Shown: positions 11,119 to 22,000 of the stretch, in pieces
Position numbering within the stretch: position 1 is the stretch's first letter
Layout of the letters: each line of letters starts with the position of its first letter
NCBI GenBank assembly: GCA_949825025.1
Contig: OX463781.1
Location: 4,133,370-4,197,369 of the forward strand
Length of the DNA: 64,000 nt
Source: Siphlonurus alternatus
Lineage: Eukaryota; Arthropoda; Insecta; Ephemeroptera; Siphlonuridae
Direction: 5' to 3'
Made by a program: the position numbers and the translations under genes
Notes under the pieces: model-generated
What the model saw: the letters and a program-made list of their open reading frames with translations, nothing else
Told to the model about the DNA's origin: nothing
Databases searched by the model: none

Positions 11119-11249
11119 TATACAGTCATCGCCTTGGAAAATTTCCCTTTGCAGCCTTGTTAATCATCATGCCCGGTAAGAATAACACAGGGCATGATGA
11201 TTAACAAGGCTGCAAGTGGGAAATTTTCCAAAGCGACGAGTGTATATCG
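11119..11249. mobile_element. Family Q small MITE, copy 2
   Basis: Good inverted repeat: TATACAGTCATCGCCTTGG at the left and CCAAAGCGACGAGTGTATA at the right, with GCCTTGTTAATCATCATGCC and its complement inside. Confidence 0.8.
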
Positions 11250-11564
11250 AATTATTATACCTTGTCATGTGGAGAGATATGATGTAACTTTATTACAAAT
11301 TAAATAGAAAACGTAATTACTTTGTGAATCAATACAAATTATTACAGAGCCGCAGTGGTTTTGAATGCATTATTCAAAACCATTTGATAACTCAATTCTT
11401 GCTGTTTTAATTATTTGACAAGTACTTCATAATTTATACAATACGTGGTACAAATTTTAAAATAATTTTAATGTAACATGAAAACCAACAGTTAGTTATA
11501 TTGTACATATAATATTTGCATATCCGAGAGTTGACCTTTCATTCAAATATTTACCAACGTACAC

Positions 11565-11716
11565 CTCTGTACATCACGAAATTTAATTCCTACTGATTCT
11601 TATTTGCCATAAACGTTACTCCTGCTTTGTTTGTAGACGTTACCACACATGCAGTCTATGGAGGCGTGGTGAACCAAAACTATTTTTTAGATTGCTAGAC
11701 TCTTTTCTTCTTACAT
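11565..11716. repeat. Repeat L, copy 1
   Basis: Shares CTGCTTTGTTTGT(A/G)GACG, GCAGTCTATGGAGG and GAACCAAAACTATTTT in order with 12266-12390, and more weakly with 24262-24372. Element class unknown. Confidence 0.55.
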
Positions 11717-11900
11717 AGGTAGGGAAAAGATAGGGAAAAGGTAGGGAAAGGATGATGCCCACGGCCTGTTATGCGTCCCAGCATTTGCTGAGATAAGACT
11801 TAGGGAACCGTGGAAAACCTCAGTCTGGACGTACACCTCTACTTATTATTAATAATTGACAAACGTGATGTCCAAAGCCTGTGGAACCACACATTATTGC
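11717..11900 (-). mobile_element. 3' part of a 5S-type SINE
   Basis: Contains GGATGATGCCCACGGCCTGT, CCCAGCATTTGCTGAGAT and GGAACCGTGGAAAACCTCAG, the core and tail of the SINEs at 44577-44985 and 49178-49565, in minus orientation. The 5S-like head is missing (5' truncated). Confidence 0.7.
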
Positions 11901-12265
11901 TCTATATCATGCAAAATTAATGAATGTTTTACATTTTTACATGTGTACATTTTTAGTCCAACATCTTTATTACAACGTATACGATGGATGACATTTCATA
12001 TAATATACCCTCGCAGCAACAAATTTACATGATTGTGACAAAGTGACTTCAATATAAAGTCAATACATTTTTTCTTATTGTGTGAAAAATATTATAAATT
12101 GAATATTTGAAATTGTAAATATTGAATATAAAGCTGCACTTTGTCAATTTGAGCAAGCATACTTGAGCTACACTAAATCAATTTTCTCCCCCCACACTTC
12201 AATATACACTTCACGACATTGTAAACGTCATCTCAAGCATCTCCAGAGGGGGTTCAAATATTCAA

Positions 12266-12390
12266 AATGGACACCTCTGGACACCACGAACGTTACTTCT
12301 GCTTTGTTTGTGGACGTTACCACGCAGTCTATGGAGGTGTGGAGAACCAAAACTATTTTGATATTGATAGACTGGGTGCTCTTCTTACAT
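12266..12390. repeat. Repeat L, copy 2
   Basis: Second copy of the segment at 11565-11716, about 700 bp away in the same orientation. It includes ATAGACTGGGTGCTCTTCTT, also seen near 24320. Confidence 0.55.
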
Positions 12391-12478
12391 CTCCCAAAAT
12401 TACAAATCTACATCTCTGTGTCTATTGAAGCTGCAGCTCTAGCAAGTGAGGCAGGAGGAAAGTTCGTGCTGTCTAGAG

Positions 12479-12677
12479 ATGTACACTTATTTGCACAAAA
12501 ATAGTCCCTTTATATCCACATAGCTCCTTTTGCTCCTACCATTTTGGTCCAATGTTCAACCCTTCCTCTCTTATCTTCTTACTTCGCCTTCTATACCACA
12601 GATAACAAAATAGTACGAGCAAAAGGAGCTATGTGAATAAAACGGCCGGGACATTTTTTGTGCAATTGAGTGTACAC
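12479..12677. mobile_element. ~200-bp hairpin MITE
   Basis: Inverted arms: GTACACTTATTTGCACAAAA and CATAGCTCCTTTTGCTC at the left, GAGCAAAAGGAGCTATG and TGTGCAATTGAGTGTAC at the right. Only one copy was seen in the window. Confidence 0.7.
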
Positions 12678-12789
12678 CTCGCATTATTTTAAACCGCAAA
12701 AGTAAACGGATAGGGACGGGGTTTATGAGGTAACACAAGCGCAAAGTCCATAAAGAAATGACTACACATTTTTGGACAAAGTCCATCCA

Positions 12790-13192
12790 AATTGAAATAA
12801 ATTTCAACTTTTATTCGCTCCATCCTCGTCTACTGACTCCTATTTTGCACCATTTTAGAGGGAAAAAGACGAAATTACATCTTCTTTCCTCTTATTGAGA
12901 ATAAAATTTTAGAAATAATGGGCGCGATTCACGAAGCAGTTAGCCAGGTTTCTAACCAGGTTTAGCTTAACCACATTTAATTAGGAGGTTTAACATGTAA
13001 AACAGGTATAGTTAAACGTGGTTAGAAACCTGGCTAACTGCTTCGTGAATCGCACCCATTGTCTCCATTTCATCCTCACTTTGAACGAGGAATAAATAAG
13101 ATGTGTTTTAGAGTTAAAAAGACGTTTTAAGATTAGTTATTAGGTTTAGGATTATAAAGAATGATTTGAAGACGTAATTTTTCAACTAGGGA
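12790..13192 (+). mobile_element. Family A MITE, copy 1, with a nested family E element
   Basis: Family A consensus order: (GAG)TTGAAATAAATTTC, CTATTTTGCACCATTTTAGA, AAAAAGACGAGATTACGTC, GCATAAAATGTTAGAAATAT, TGTCTCCATTTCATCC, GAGGAAATAAGATGTGTTTT, TAGGTTTAGACGTGTAAAGG, GACGTAATTTTTCAACTAGG. Termini are short inverted TTGAAA/TTTCAACT. Here it is split at AAATAAT|ATTGTCTCC by a family E insertion. Confidence 0.8.
12920..13057. mobile_element. Family E (PIF/Harbinger-like) MITE, copy 1
   Basis: 138-bp hairpin with ends GGGCGCGATTCACGAAGCAG and CTGCTTCGTGAATCGCACCC and inner TTAGCCAGGTTTCTAACCA. Inserted in family A next to ATT. PIF/Harbinger elements have similar G-rich ATTCAC-type ends and 3-bp target duplications, so the assignment is by analogy. 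Confidence 0.75.
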
Positions 13193-13660
13193 ACATTTTG
13201 AGGAAGCAGAACGTTCGTGTGCTCCCGAGGTGTAGCTTCTATAAGCCTCCATATCATCAATCAATTCCCTGTAATATCTTTGTACACGCATTTTTTTATA
13301 TACAAAATAATCATTATGTGCAAGTATAAATAATTTTCACGTTGAAGGGCCATCAATTTTCACCACCAAGACGCAGTGAGGCTGGGGGACTATCGCGCTA
13401 GCTTTATTGATATACGACCTTTCGCTTTAGAGATCTTATGGCAACGTGAGGGGACATAAGACTTTGCTCTTGTGGAAATGATAGCACCAATACAGTTAAA
13501 CTAGTTTCGCAATAATATAGCGGAAAAATATATATGATATACTCCATTGATAAGTGTAAACAAAAATATCACAACGCCATTGGCGTCGCGAGTTGAATAA
13601 ATTTAATATTTTATTTGCTGCTCTCTCTTTCCTCGTATAATTCCTTCCTATTTTGCACCA

Positions 13661-14200
13661 TTTTTGCGGTTAGGTGTAAGAATGGGCTTGCCTAAACCTC
13701 GCCGCAATAAAGCAAATTTCTATTCTATTCTATTCTATTCTATTCTATTCTATTCTATTCTATTCTATTCTATTCTATTCTATTCTATTCTATTCTATTC
13801 TATTCTATTCTATTCTATTCTATTCTATTCTATTCTATTCTATTCTATTCTATTCTATTCTATTCTATTCTATTCTATTCTATTCTATTCTATTCTATTC
13901 TATTCTATTCTATTCTATTCTATTCTATTCTATTCTATTCTATTCTATTCTATTCTATTCTATTCTATTCTATTCTATTCTATTCTATTCTATTCTATTC
14001 TATTCTATTCTATTCTATTCTATTCTATTCTATTCTATTCTATTCTATTCTATTCTATTCTATTCTATTCTATTCTATTCTATTCTATTCTATTCTATTC
14101 TATTCTATTCTATTCTATTCTATTCTATTCTATTCTATTCTATTCTATTCTATTCTATTCTATTCTATTCTATTCTATTCTATTCTTTTCAATAGATTCT
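13661..14200 (+). mobile_element. Truncated retroelement 3' end with an ATTCT tail
   Basis: TGCGGTTAGGTGTAAGAATG...CTAAACCTCGCCGCAATAAA (13661-13713) followed directly by the pentamer array. A short unique 3' end with AATAAA and then a simple-repeat tail is the form of a 5'-truncated LINE or SINE whose 3' terminus ends in short tandem repeats. The family was not identified. Confidence 0.55.
13718..14186. repeat. (ATTCT)n microsatellite, about 94 units
   Basis: About 469 bases of almost perfect TTCTA pentamers. It opens all frames, giving a spurious FYSIL-repeat peptide. The 3' end degrades to TTCTTTTCAATAGATTC. Confidence 0.97.
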
Positions 14201-14382
14201 ATTTTAGAGGTAAAAATGCGAGATTACGTCTTCTTCTCTTCTTTAGCATAATATGTTAAAAATATTGTCTCCATTTCATCTTCACTTTGAGCGAAGAGGA
14301 AATAAGATGTGTCGTAGAGGTAAAAAGAATAGGTTTAGACGTGTAAAAGATGATTTGAAACGTAATTTCTCAACTATAAGGG

Positions 14383-15325
14383 TTCAAATTAAGTTAGTCC
14401 TCTTCTTTGACAAAATGGAGATGGTGGGTGAGGCCACGATGGGTCGGAAAGGGGGGGGGGGGAGGGGGGATTTCCAACTATCCTCATTCAAATCAGATCA
14501 TTGCATCTTCTAAATCGCCTTAAATAACATTACAAACTATACACAATAATTATAGGAAAAGTAGCATCTGAATCTTGGAAATCTTCGTTTTATTTTCATT
14601 TTTTTTTTTTTTTATATTTTTGCGATTTTATTCTTAAATATTGCTGAATCTCTCTCGACGAGATTTCAGTACTGGGAATATACATTTTCACGTTAAGATT
14701 CCTTTATAATATATATAGGTTTCCTGTCATTTCAACGAATTATAATATTCCTTTGGTGTTATTTTATTAAATAATTACAGTGTCTGTATTGAAATTAAAT
14801 CTTGTAATCAGCCTGCAAGCCTCTCTTTGATTTACAAAACACCGCGATGACTTAATTATCAATCTTCTTCAGATGCAGCCTCTTGAACTTAATTTGGAGA
14901 AACTGTTTGCTCGTTTCTTCAATCTCGCGGCTCTGAAATCAATCAAGGCGTCGGAGATGTAACCAGAGGATTTGATCAGCTCGCAATTTTCTACCCAAGT
15001 TGAGCTTTTATTAAAAAATAAACTCAACTAATCTGAAGTCGAGAAGATGGAATTTAGAATGTTTTGTTGAAAATAAAAATGTACTGCCTTTGCATCAGAA
15101 GTTTTCCACGTTAACATACATATTTTGCTAGAATGTAATGTGAAGAATATTTTAATATAACAAAGAGTTACATATTCTAGAAACAAAAATTTAACAATAA
15201 CTCCTTCAACATGATGCAAACTTGAACTTTGAATTGGATAAAAGCTCCCTTGCAATGTAAGTTGGATTGTATAATAGTCAAATTTCAAACTACAGTAATT
15301 TTAAAAAATCTATGAGCATGTTACT
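14383..15325. other. Intergenic stretch, nothing recognised
   Basis: Holds a G-rich run (about 14450-14468) and a poly-T run (about 14598-14613). No exon or repeat family recognised. Confidence 0.45.
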
Positions 15326-15649
15326 AATGAAGTATTGACCTCAATTTTTTTTATTGCAGAAATGGATAGAGCGTGCAAAGTTATGATACCCTGATTATTT
15401 TCAGATTTCTTTGAGCCCGGGAAGTATTTTTAAAAAATTATTGAAAGTCCTTTTTGTGACGTCACGCGGCGTCAAGTCCTATCTTTTTCTTAAGGAGTGG
15501 CGTCTCGTGACGTCACAAAAAGAACTTTCAATATTTTTTTTTAAAATAGTTCCCGGGCTCTAAAAAATCTGAAAACAATCAGGGTAGCACAACTTTGCAC
15601 CCTCTATCCATTTCTGCAATAAAAAAAAAATTGAGTTCAATACTCCATT
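15326..15649. mobile_element. Family B1 hairpin MITE, copy 2
   Basis: Ends TAATGAAGTATTGACCTC and GAGTTCAATACTCCATT. Same inner arms and TGACGTCA-containing centre as 5205-5525. Confidence 0.8.
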
Positions 15650-16796
15650 GATTTTCGTTTTTACAGTTTGTAAATTCTAATTATGTATTCTATATTTTTG
15701 TCGACGTGTCAAACCTTCTCATTCAAAGTGCTTGCATTTCAATGTTTGTATTTGTATGTGTGGAAATTGACAAATAAAGAAAATCGAATTAGAATAAAGT
15801 ACAAAATAATAATAACTGTGGCCATCTGTTGATGCGGGAAAAATGAATGCAACACAATACATTTTGACACATGTCCCTGCATTCAATTCTCCCCCCCCCC
15901 ACTTTCCCCCCCCTCCCAAAAAAAAACTGCAATTTATTTTTACTGTGATATATTGGAAGTTTAAGCCAATAAACAAAATATAAATTAGTAGCATGATAAT
16001 TCACGTTAAAAAAAATCATATTTTTTGTCATAATGCTATAGAAATAAAACCTTATTTTATCATTCGACACTGAACATTTTGAACCATCCACAATTTATTT
16101 TTGATCTGAATTCTTACAAAATTAATTTAAGAGAGTGCAAAAATCAAATTTGCTAGTCAACAAAGCCAAGTTGATGAAGAGTGATATGAATCACTCAATC
16201 GCTTAATTATTCCAAGTCCAATTTCAATTCATGGATTCCAAAAAATTTAATCACGCAACAGAACAAATTAATCGTGCTAGCAGCAAAAGGGCAAATGTCC
16301 ACATTATATTATAGGTTGAGAATGTTTATTTTAAAATTGTAAAAAGTAAATGACTTTTGATGGTCATCTGAGTCATCTCTATTTTGTATTATATAGCATG
16401 CACCAAACCTATATAAAAGTGTATATATTATAGGCTTTGTGCAGGAAGATATCAATTAACTAATTTTAATATCATCAGGGAAGAAGTATGTCAATCCAAC
16501 AATGAATATTAAATGAATTTTGAAAATAATCAAAACAATGTGTAAAATTTTAAAATAACAAAACAGCTTGATAAAATTTTGTAAAGCAATAATGAGAGCC
16601 TGATATACTTCACAAGATTCCAAACCAACACATAATTATATATTTTAATAGTTTATCGTAAAATGATGTATATGTGGTAATGAGTAATTGATTTTCAGAG
16701 CATATTTAAATTAATATGAGTTAAATCAGAGCACTCCAGTTTTAAATTCTGTTCAAGTGGAAAATAATTCCCCAATAATGAGAACAAAAATATGAT
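15650..16796. other. AT-rich intergenic stretch, nothing recognised
   Basis: Contains C-rich runs (15891-15917) that produce weak minus-strand open frames. No supported gene. Confidence 0.45.
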
Positions 16797-17035
16797 CTAT
16801 AGAGGGTATTGCGCTGACGTCATGCTCCTGGCTGCCCTGGCAAGTAGGCAGCACTGAGGTGGGTCAGAATGCATATATTAGCATATTAAACAAAGTGTGT
16901 AATTATTCTTCTATTGTATACTTAACATAACAAAAATCCAGTTTTTATATCGTAAGAATATACTAGAACAGTACACGACAGAACTTGTATCTAGAATAGA
17001 TTACACCACCAAAAAAAACTGTTAAAAGTATTTTA
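16797..17035 (+). repeat. Family P repeat, copy 1
   Basis: Starts TATAGAGGGTATTGCGCTGA, then CGTCATGCTCCTGGC and GGCAGCACTGAGGTGGG. Reverse-complement copies end at about 34815 and 56268. Class unknown. Confidence 0.6.
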
Positions 17036-17065
17036 TTTTGATTTCGTCATTAACTAATTTCGTCA

Positions 17066-17371
17066 ATGAAGCGATGTCACGCAAGGCTTTGGCGGGGCGA
17101 GAAAAGCGCACTTGCAGTGAAATATATTATGTATGTGATATATGTATGTTTGTGCCCATGAAAGAGATAATAAAATAAAAAAAAAATTAAAAAATAAAAA
17201 TAAAATCTTATCATGGCGACCTTATTGGCGAGGAAAAATCGAAGCGATTAAATCGCTGTGAGAAAGCGATTTTTCCTCGCTAATTAGGTTGCCATACGAT
17301 TTTACTGCAAGTGCGTTTTTCTCGCCCCGCCAAGCCTCGCGCGACATCGCTCCATGGAAATGCCTCTTCAC
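17066..17371. mobile_element. Family H MITE, copy 2, interrupted
   Basis: GGCTTTGGCGGGGCGAGAAA at the left and the complementary TCTCGCCCCGCCAAGCCTCG at the right, plus TTTTCCTCGC inner arms. An insertion of about 85 bp (17123-17208, poly-A-rich) interrupts the left arm. Confidence 0.65.
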
Positions 17372-17721
17372 TTCTATGTTTTCTAACTCAATCTTGCCCA
17401 CCACTTTTTTCTCCCTCCCCTCCTTCTGCAGTGAGCAAGTAGTGAATAACGTTGTACCTCCCTTCCCCTCCCCTTACGTAAACAATCAACTCTATACAAA
17501 ACTTTTTTAACATCATGATATTACAATAAATGGAAGGATGTAATATAAAATATATATAATATATATTTCTAAACTTGATTTGCAATCTTTAATTCTCCAG
17601 TTTCGATGACGTTATTTTATATAAATTTAGAAACTTTGAAACGTTAATATTAGTGCTTTTTCGTCACCTTTATTTCACATTATTTGAATACCAATGATAT
17701 GAAATTTTAAATGCAAAAGAA
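17372..17721. other. Intergenic stretch
   Basis: A pyrimidine-rich segment (17400-17480) followed by AT-rich DNA. No gene seen. Confidence 0.4.
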
Positions 17722-17804
17722 GTCGCCGCCGGGCTTCGAACCCCGGTTCTCTCGTGCGTTTGGCCCGTGAATGAGCGCTTTAAAACAGACCAAGCTACGT
17801 CGAC
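17722..17804 (-). tRNA. tRNA-like sequence (tRNA pseudogene or tRNA-derived element)
   Basis: On the minus strand, 83 nt. Acceptor arms GTCGACG and CGGCGAC pair 6 of 7. GCTT and AAGC can form a 4-bp D stem. GGGTTCGAAGCCC fits a T arm and B box. No regular anticodon stem-loop can be folded, so it is more likely a pseudogene or SINE head than a working tRNA. Confidence 0.35.
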
Positions 17805-18383
17805 CTCGATGTATTTTTACATTTCATACTGGTACTTTACAATGCTACTTTTTTGGTTGCTATACTTGCTTCTCATATTTCTAAATATTTCTAAATAAAA
17901 AATTATTGCTTCATTGTTAAGAATTGTTAATATTTCACATTTAAAATAATTAATCTGTCCTACATTTTCCGCTTTGACCGTATATATACACAGGGCCACA
18001 TAATATTTGATTTAAATATTTAAACTAAAATAGAAAATACTTTAAATATAATTAAATCTTTTTTTTCTCATCATAAAACACGTAATATATTCATGTTTTC
18101 CCATTACAAATATTGTACATATAATTTATATTTAAATGCTAAAAATAAACCTTTCTAAACTCGAGCACATCATTGTACGGTACATTTTGTGTTCTCGTAA
18201 TGCCGAGAGGAAATTGAGTTACGGTATGTTCACTACACAATAGAAGCTTTCGAGTGGACATTACACGAGTTTGAACTGTAAAAAAATTGTACTGGACGTT
18301 CTGTTACGAAACTTTGTTTTAAAACACGAGTTGGTTTTAACTCCATAATATAACATTGTAATAATGTTTTATTATGATAAGTG
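17805..18383. other. AT-rich intergenic stretch, nothing recognised
   Basis: No coding or repeat signal identified. Confidence 0.4.
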
Positions 18384-18715
18384 GAAGATGTGAAACAGTG
18401 CGTTTGACCGGTTCTCGTCAGATCACCGAAGTCAAGCAACGCCGAGCGTGGTTAATAGTTGAATGGGTGACCATTTTCAACAAAAACTACGTTTCCCAAC
18501 TAGGGGTAAATCGTTGCGCTTTTTCAACTATGTGGTTCCCCTGGCCTTGGACCACATTGCACAATTTGACAAAAGCTATATTCTGGCTGAGGTTTCCACG
18601 TTTCCCTCAGTCGTAGGTAAATGCCGGGATGGATTGCAAGGCTGTGGCCGCCACCGTTCCGGATGAACCAGAGAAAAGCTCAGGTTGGGGTTTCGGAAGG
18701 TTCGGTGTTTCAATG
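18384..18715 (+). mobile_element. 5S rRNA-derived SINE (SINE3-type), copy 1
   Basis: The head (about 18405-18472) is 5S rRNA-like: GGTTCTCGTCAGATCACCGA, AGTCAAGCAACGCCGAGCG and GTTGAATGGGTGACC, which include the internal pol III promoter region. The body follows, with the core GGCTGAGGTTTCCACGTTTC and AAATGCCGGGATGG, and a tail GGGTTTCGGAAGGTTC shared with the copy at 57553-57902. Confidence 0.8.
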
Positions 18716-19048
18716 TAGTATGTAATTAGTAAGTAGATCGAAGTACCCAATAGGGTTTGATTGAAAAAAAATTAGATGATTGTATTTATAAATTATTGTC
18801 CAAAAAGGAGATAATAAATTAGAATTTTAAAAACTATGTAAAGGTAAGGAACGATTAGGCGCGGATCTAGGAGGGTGACTGATGGAGATGCACCTCCCCC
18901 CCCCTCAAATTTTGAATTTAACATGGGCAATATTGGCACTTTCCCCACTATTTTTTAACATTGGACATATAAAAATATATTATGGAGTCTGCAGCCTCTT
19001 CAACATTTGGTTCTGGATCCCTGCCTGGAAACAATACCCGAAATTCAT

Positions 19049-19436
19049 CTTTTATTCACTTTAAGTTCTCTCCTCGTCCAATTCCAATCTATTTTGTACC
19101 ATTTTAGAGAAAAAAAGACGAGATTACGTATTTTTTCCTCTTATTAAGCATAATTAAGATAATAGAAATTTTGGGTGCGATTCACGAACCAAGCAGTTAG
19201 CCAGCTAGGTTTCTAACCACGTTTAATTATACCTGTTTTACGTGCAGTTAAACCACCTAGTTAAACGTGGTTACGTGGTTAGAACCATCTGGCTAACTGC
19301 TTCGTGAATTGCGCCCATTGCTTCCATTGCATTTCATCCTCACTTTGAGACAAGAGAAAATAAGATATGTTTATGAGGTAATAAGATTAGGTTTAGACGT
19401 GTAAAGGATGAGTTGAAGACGTAATTTTTCAACCTT
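19049..19436 (+). mobile_element. Family A MITE, copy 3, with a nested family E element
   Basis: Standard family A order from TTCTCTCCTCGTCCAATTCC to GACGTAATTTTTCAACC. Split at GAAATTTT|ATTGCTTCC by a family E insertion, the same relative position as in copy 1. Confidence 0.75.
19173..19316. mobile_element. Family E (PIF/Harbinger-like) MITE, copy 2
   Basis: Ends GGGTGCGATTCACGAA and TTCGTGAATTGCGCCC, with small internal duplications relative to copy 1. Confidence 0.75.
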
Positions 19437-19596
19437 AGAGATAACTGCTAACTGATAGTTCATAACTTTTATCACGACGTAACAAGCACATAACTTTGCA
19501 TGAAAAATTAAAGGAGTAGCTTCTCTTTAAATTTTTATTGCCTTTAACTAATGATCTGTAAAAAAATGGATAATTTGACTTCAATAGAAAACCTGC

Positions 19597-19750
19597 TCAG
19601 TTCATCCTGACTGAGGTTTTCCTCGGTTTCCTCAGTCTCACCTCAGCAAATGCTGGGACATATAACAGGCCGTGGCCACCATCCTTTCCCTACCTTATCT
19701 CTACCCCGCCTTTAGCTCGAAGCTCATAGTGGTGTATCCTTGTAAAAAAT
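19597..19750 (+). mobile_element. 3' part of a 5S-type SINE
   Basis: CATCCTGACTGAGGTTTTCC, CAGCAAATGCTGGGACAT, CAGGCCGTGGCCACCATCC and GGTGTATCCTTGTAAAAA match the core and tail of the 44577-44985 copy, here on the plus strand and without a head. Confidence 0.75.
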
Positions 19751-19767
19751 GATAGAAAAATATATAC

Positions 19768-19778
19768 ATATATACATA

Positions 19779-19820
<42 letters not shown>
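19768..19820. repeat. (TA)n microsatellite
   Basis: Imperfect ATATAC units followed by about 20 TA units. Produces the IYIY open frame on the minus strand. Confidence 0.9.
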
Positions 19821-19822
<2 letters not shown>

Positions 19823-20082
19823 GTGAACTCGAACAAGGGTCTTGTACATAATAATTTTCCGATATTAGGTGGTTGTTTGTGCAGGCGGGTACACGTGTTA
19901 ATCCAGGCCTTGTCCCTGCGGGTCGTGATGTTGTGATCACTCCACACAATTAATCTCAGAGTCAATATTGTCATCGCTGCTCCATTTCCCCCGACAGCAT
20001 CAATATTATCATCTGCTTTCACAATCCCCCGTGTCATAGCAAAACAATTCACCTAATTGCACCAGTATCATATTATCATTAT

Positions 20083-20224
20083 TTTGTCGTCGCTTTAGAA
20101 TGCAAATCACGTAACTACAAAATAATTTAAGAAACTTTGGCCTTTATTTTCTAGTGGGAGAAGGTTTAGAATCGCATCAAATGTTTTTGTAGTTTCATGA
20201 TTTGCATTCTGAGGCGACGAAGTC
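20083..20224. mobile_element. ~140-bp hairpin MITE
   Basis: Arms TCGTCGCTTTAGAATGCAAA and TTTGCATTCTGAGGCGACGA. A fragment with TTTGCATTCTGAGGCCAC recurs near 41755. Confidence 0.7.
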
Positions 20225-20466
20225 AAGATTCAAAATTAATTAATTTTAAAGTTGTTACAAATAAATATTGAAAATTGTTGAAGTCTCCTTAGTGAAATAT
20301 GAATTTGTTATTTTAACTGAAATAAATATATCGGGAATAAAATACACATTTTTTTGTCATTTCGGAATTCCATTTTTTTGTTGTCAAAAATTAAGCATTT
20401 TAGTTTTTCATTTTTTTTTTTCTTATAATTTAAACTAAACGTGAATTACGTAAAAACATTTCATTT

Positions 20467-20634
20467 CTCGTCCGGAATAATGAGCTATCTGCTTCCCATG
20501 AAATTGAAATCGTTGCAATAATGAGCTACTGCTGTTTCAGGTGAGTGCAATTTAGAGTTTTATTTACACTGATTTACTGATAATAATTGCGCTCACCTGA
20601 AACAGCAGACAGCTCATTATTCCGGATGAGGGAC
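20467..20634. mobile_element. Family K MITE, copy 1
   Basis: Inverted ends TCGTCCGGAATAATGAGC and GCTCATTATTCCGGATGA, with AGGTGAGTGCAA and its complement inside. A second copy lies at 32505-32686. Confidence 0.8.
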
Positions 20635-20691
20635 AATTTGGAAAAAGGTGAGAAATATCTTCATTTGGAAATTTTTGAATTGAAAAATATG

Positions 20692-20693
<2 letters not shown>

Positions 20694-20738
<45 letters not shown>

Positions 20739-20945
20739 ATATAATATAATATAATATAATATAATATAATATAATATAATATAATATAATATAATATAAT
20801 ATAATATAATATAATATAATATAATATAATATAATATAATATAATATAATATAATATAATATAATATAATATAATATAATATAATATAATATAATATAAT
20901 ATAATATAATATAATATAATATAATATAATATAATATTATATTAT
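20694..20945. repeat. (TA)n followed by a long (ATAAT)n array
   Basis: About 36 bases of TA, then about 41 perfect ATAAT pentamers (20731-20936), ending ATTATATTAT. Confidence 0.97.
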
Positions 20946-20982
20946 ATTTATTATTATTTACTAATGTTAAAATTTACTACAT

Positions 20983-21056
20983 ACACTCCAGTGTAAACAA
21001 GATTGTATTTTTCTTGTGTACACTCCAGTGTAAACAAGATTGTATTTTTCTTGTGT
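20983..21056. repeat. 37-bp perfect tandem duplication
   Basis: ACACTCCAGTGTAAACAAGA and the following bases repeat exactly once with period 37. Each unit contains the short palindrome ACACTCCAGTGT. Confidence 0.9.
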
Positions 21057-21699
21057 ACTGCGAGATCCTTCCACTTTAAGTTGGTAAACATGCTGTCGTT
21101 ACGTGAGAATACCGAAGACACGGATTAGTGATCTTGTTGAACTTTTGTTGTCTAGAGACAGGTGGCTCCACCGTCACACAAACAAGTTCCGCTCAGACAC
21201 CGTGATGAGCTCGTGTGACATTAACAAATGACAAAATGTTTGCTGATGTTGGACCTTCCTCAAGTTTTCGGTTTGGAAACATTAACGGACTCGATTTAAT
21301 ACAAACTTGGTCAATACAGTGGCTATCTGCCAGGGGTGGTATTTTTCCCCGGAACACGGGTCTTACATTAGTAGAAGGGAAGAAAGGGGAGGGGGGGCAG
21401 TTTTCGTGAAAAAAAGAGGCACTGAAAATGAGTTGATAAAAGGGCCAATTTTAAATTAACCATCCTTAGTTGAAATATATGCCTGCAAAATGAAACTTTT
21501 TGGAACGATTTACTATTCCAGATTTCTCACTAATCAAGTTTAGCGTCATTGAATTAGGCTGGCGTTAATCGCGATTAGTGAGAAACCTGTATAACTTTCT
21601 GAATAACCATTTTGTGAATTCTCCTCATTTTATGATTGCTGAAACCTACCTGGGAGTTTGTATTAGCACAGTTTATATAAATTGAAATGAGAAGATTAA
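21057..21699. other. Intergenic stretch with a small hairpin
   Basis: GATTTCTCACTAATC and GATTAGTGAGAAACC (about 21522-21590) form a hairpin. No convincing exon. The open frame at 21215-21409 lacks support. Confidence 0.4.
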
Positions 21700-22000
21700 G
21701 GTGGATTCACATTACCAACAATTTTGTCACACAAGCTGTGCCCAACATGAATAGCCCAGAATGAGGTAGCTTGTTGAATTTCGATGCTCTTTTTTTCTTA
21801 AATCTCTAAATATGGCCACCATTGGATGTTACAGCAAGTGCGCATTATTCGCGTCGCAGACTGGAAATCAGCCATGCATGTAAAGGTAGATTTACATGAT
21901 CGAGCTATTTTCAGCCTGCGACGTTAAAAAAAAAAGAGTATCTTAATTAACGCAATATACGGCAAATTCGCTCGCAGCATAGGATTTCACAGGTGCTCTC
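21700..22000. mobile_element. Family G MITE, degraded copy
   Basis: AAGGTGGATTCACATTACC at the left, CATTGGATGTTACAGCAAGT and GCGCATTATTCGCGTCGCA inside, then a second partial unit GGTAGATTTACATGATCG and GCAGCATAGGATTTCAC. Confidence 0.6.

Larger units (their letters stand above)
13590..14382 (+). mobile_element. Family A MITE, copy 2, split by a retroelement tail with an ATTCT array
   Basis: The left part (AGTTGAATAAATTTAATATT...CTATTTTGCACCATTTT) and right part (ATTTTAGAGGTAAAAATGCG...AATTTCTCAACTATAAGGG) are one family A copy. About 540 bp of other DNA has been inserted between ATTTT and ATTTT, which fits a 5-bp target duplication. Confidence 0.75.

Noticed and set aside
13664..14251. Long frame encoding repeated FYSIL
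   Set aside because: It is the ATTCT pentamer array read as protein; every frame is open there.
18374..18666. Frames of 67-80 residues
   Set aside because: 5S-derived SINE sequence. It was also considered as a 5S rRNA gene but only the internal part of 5S is present.
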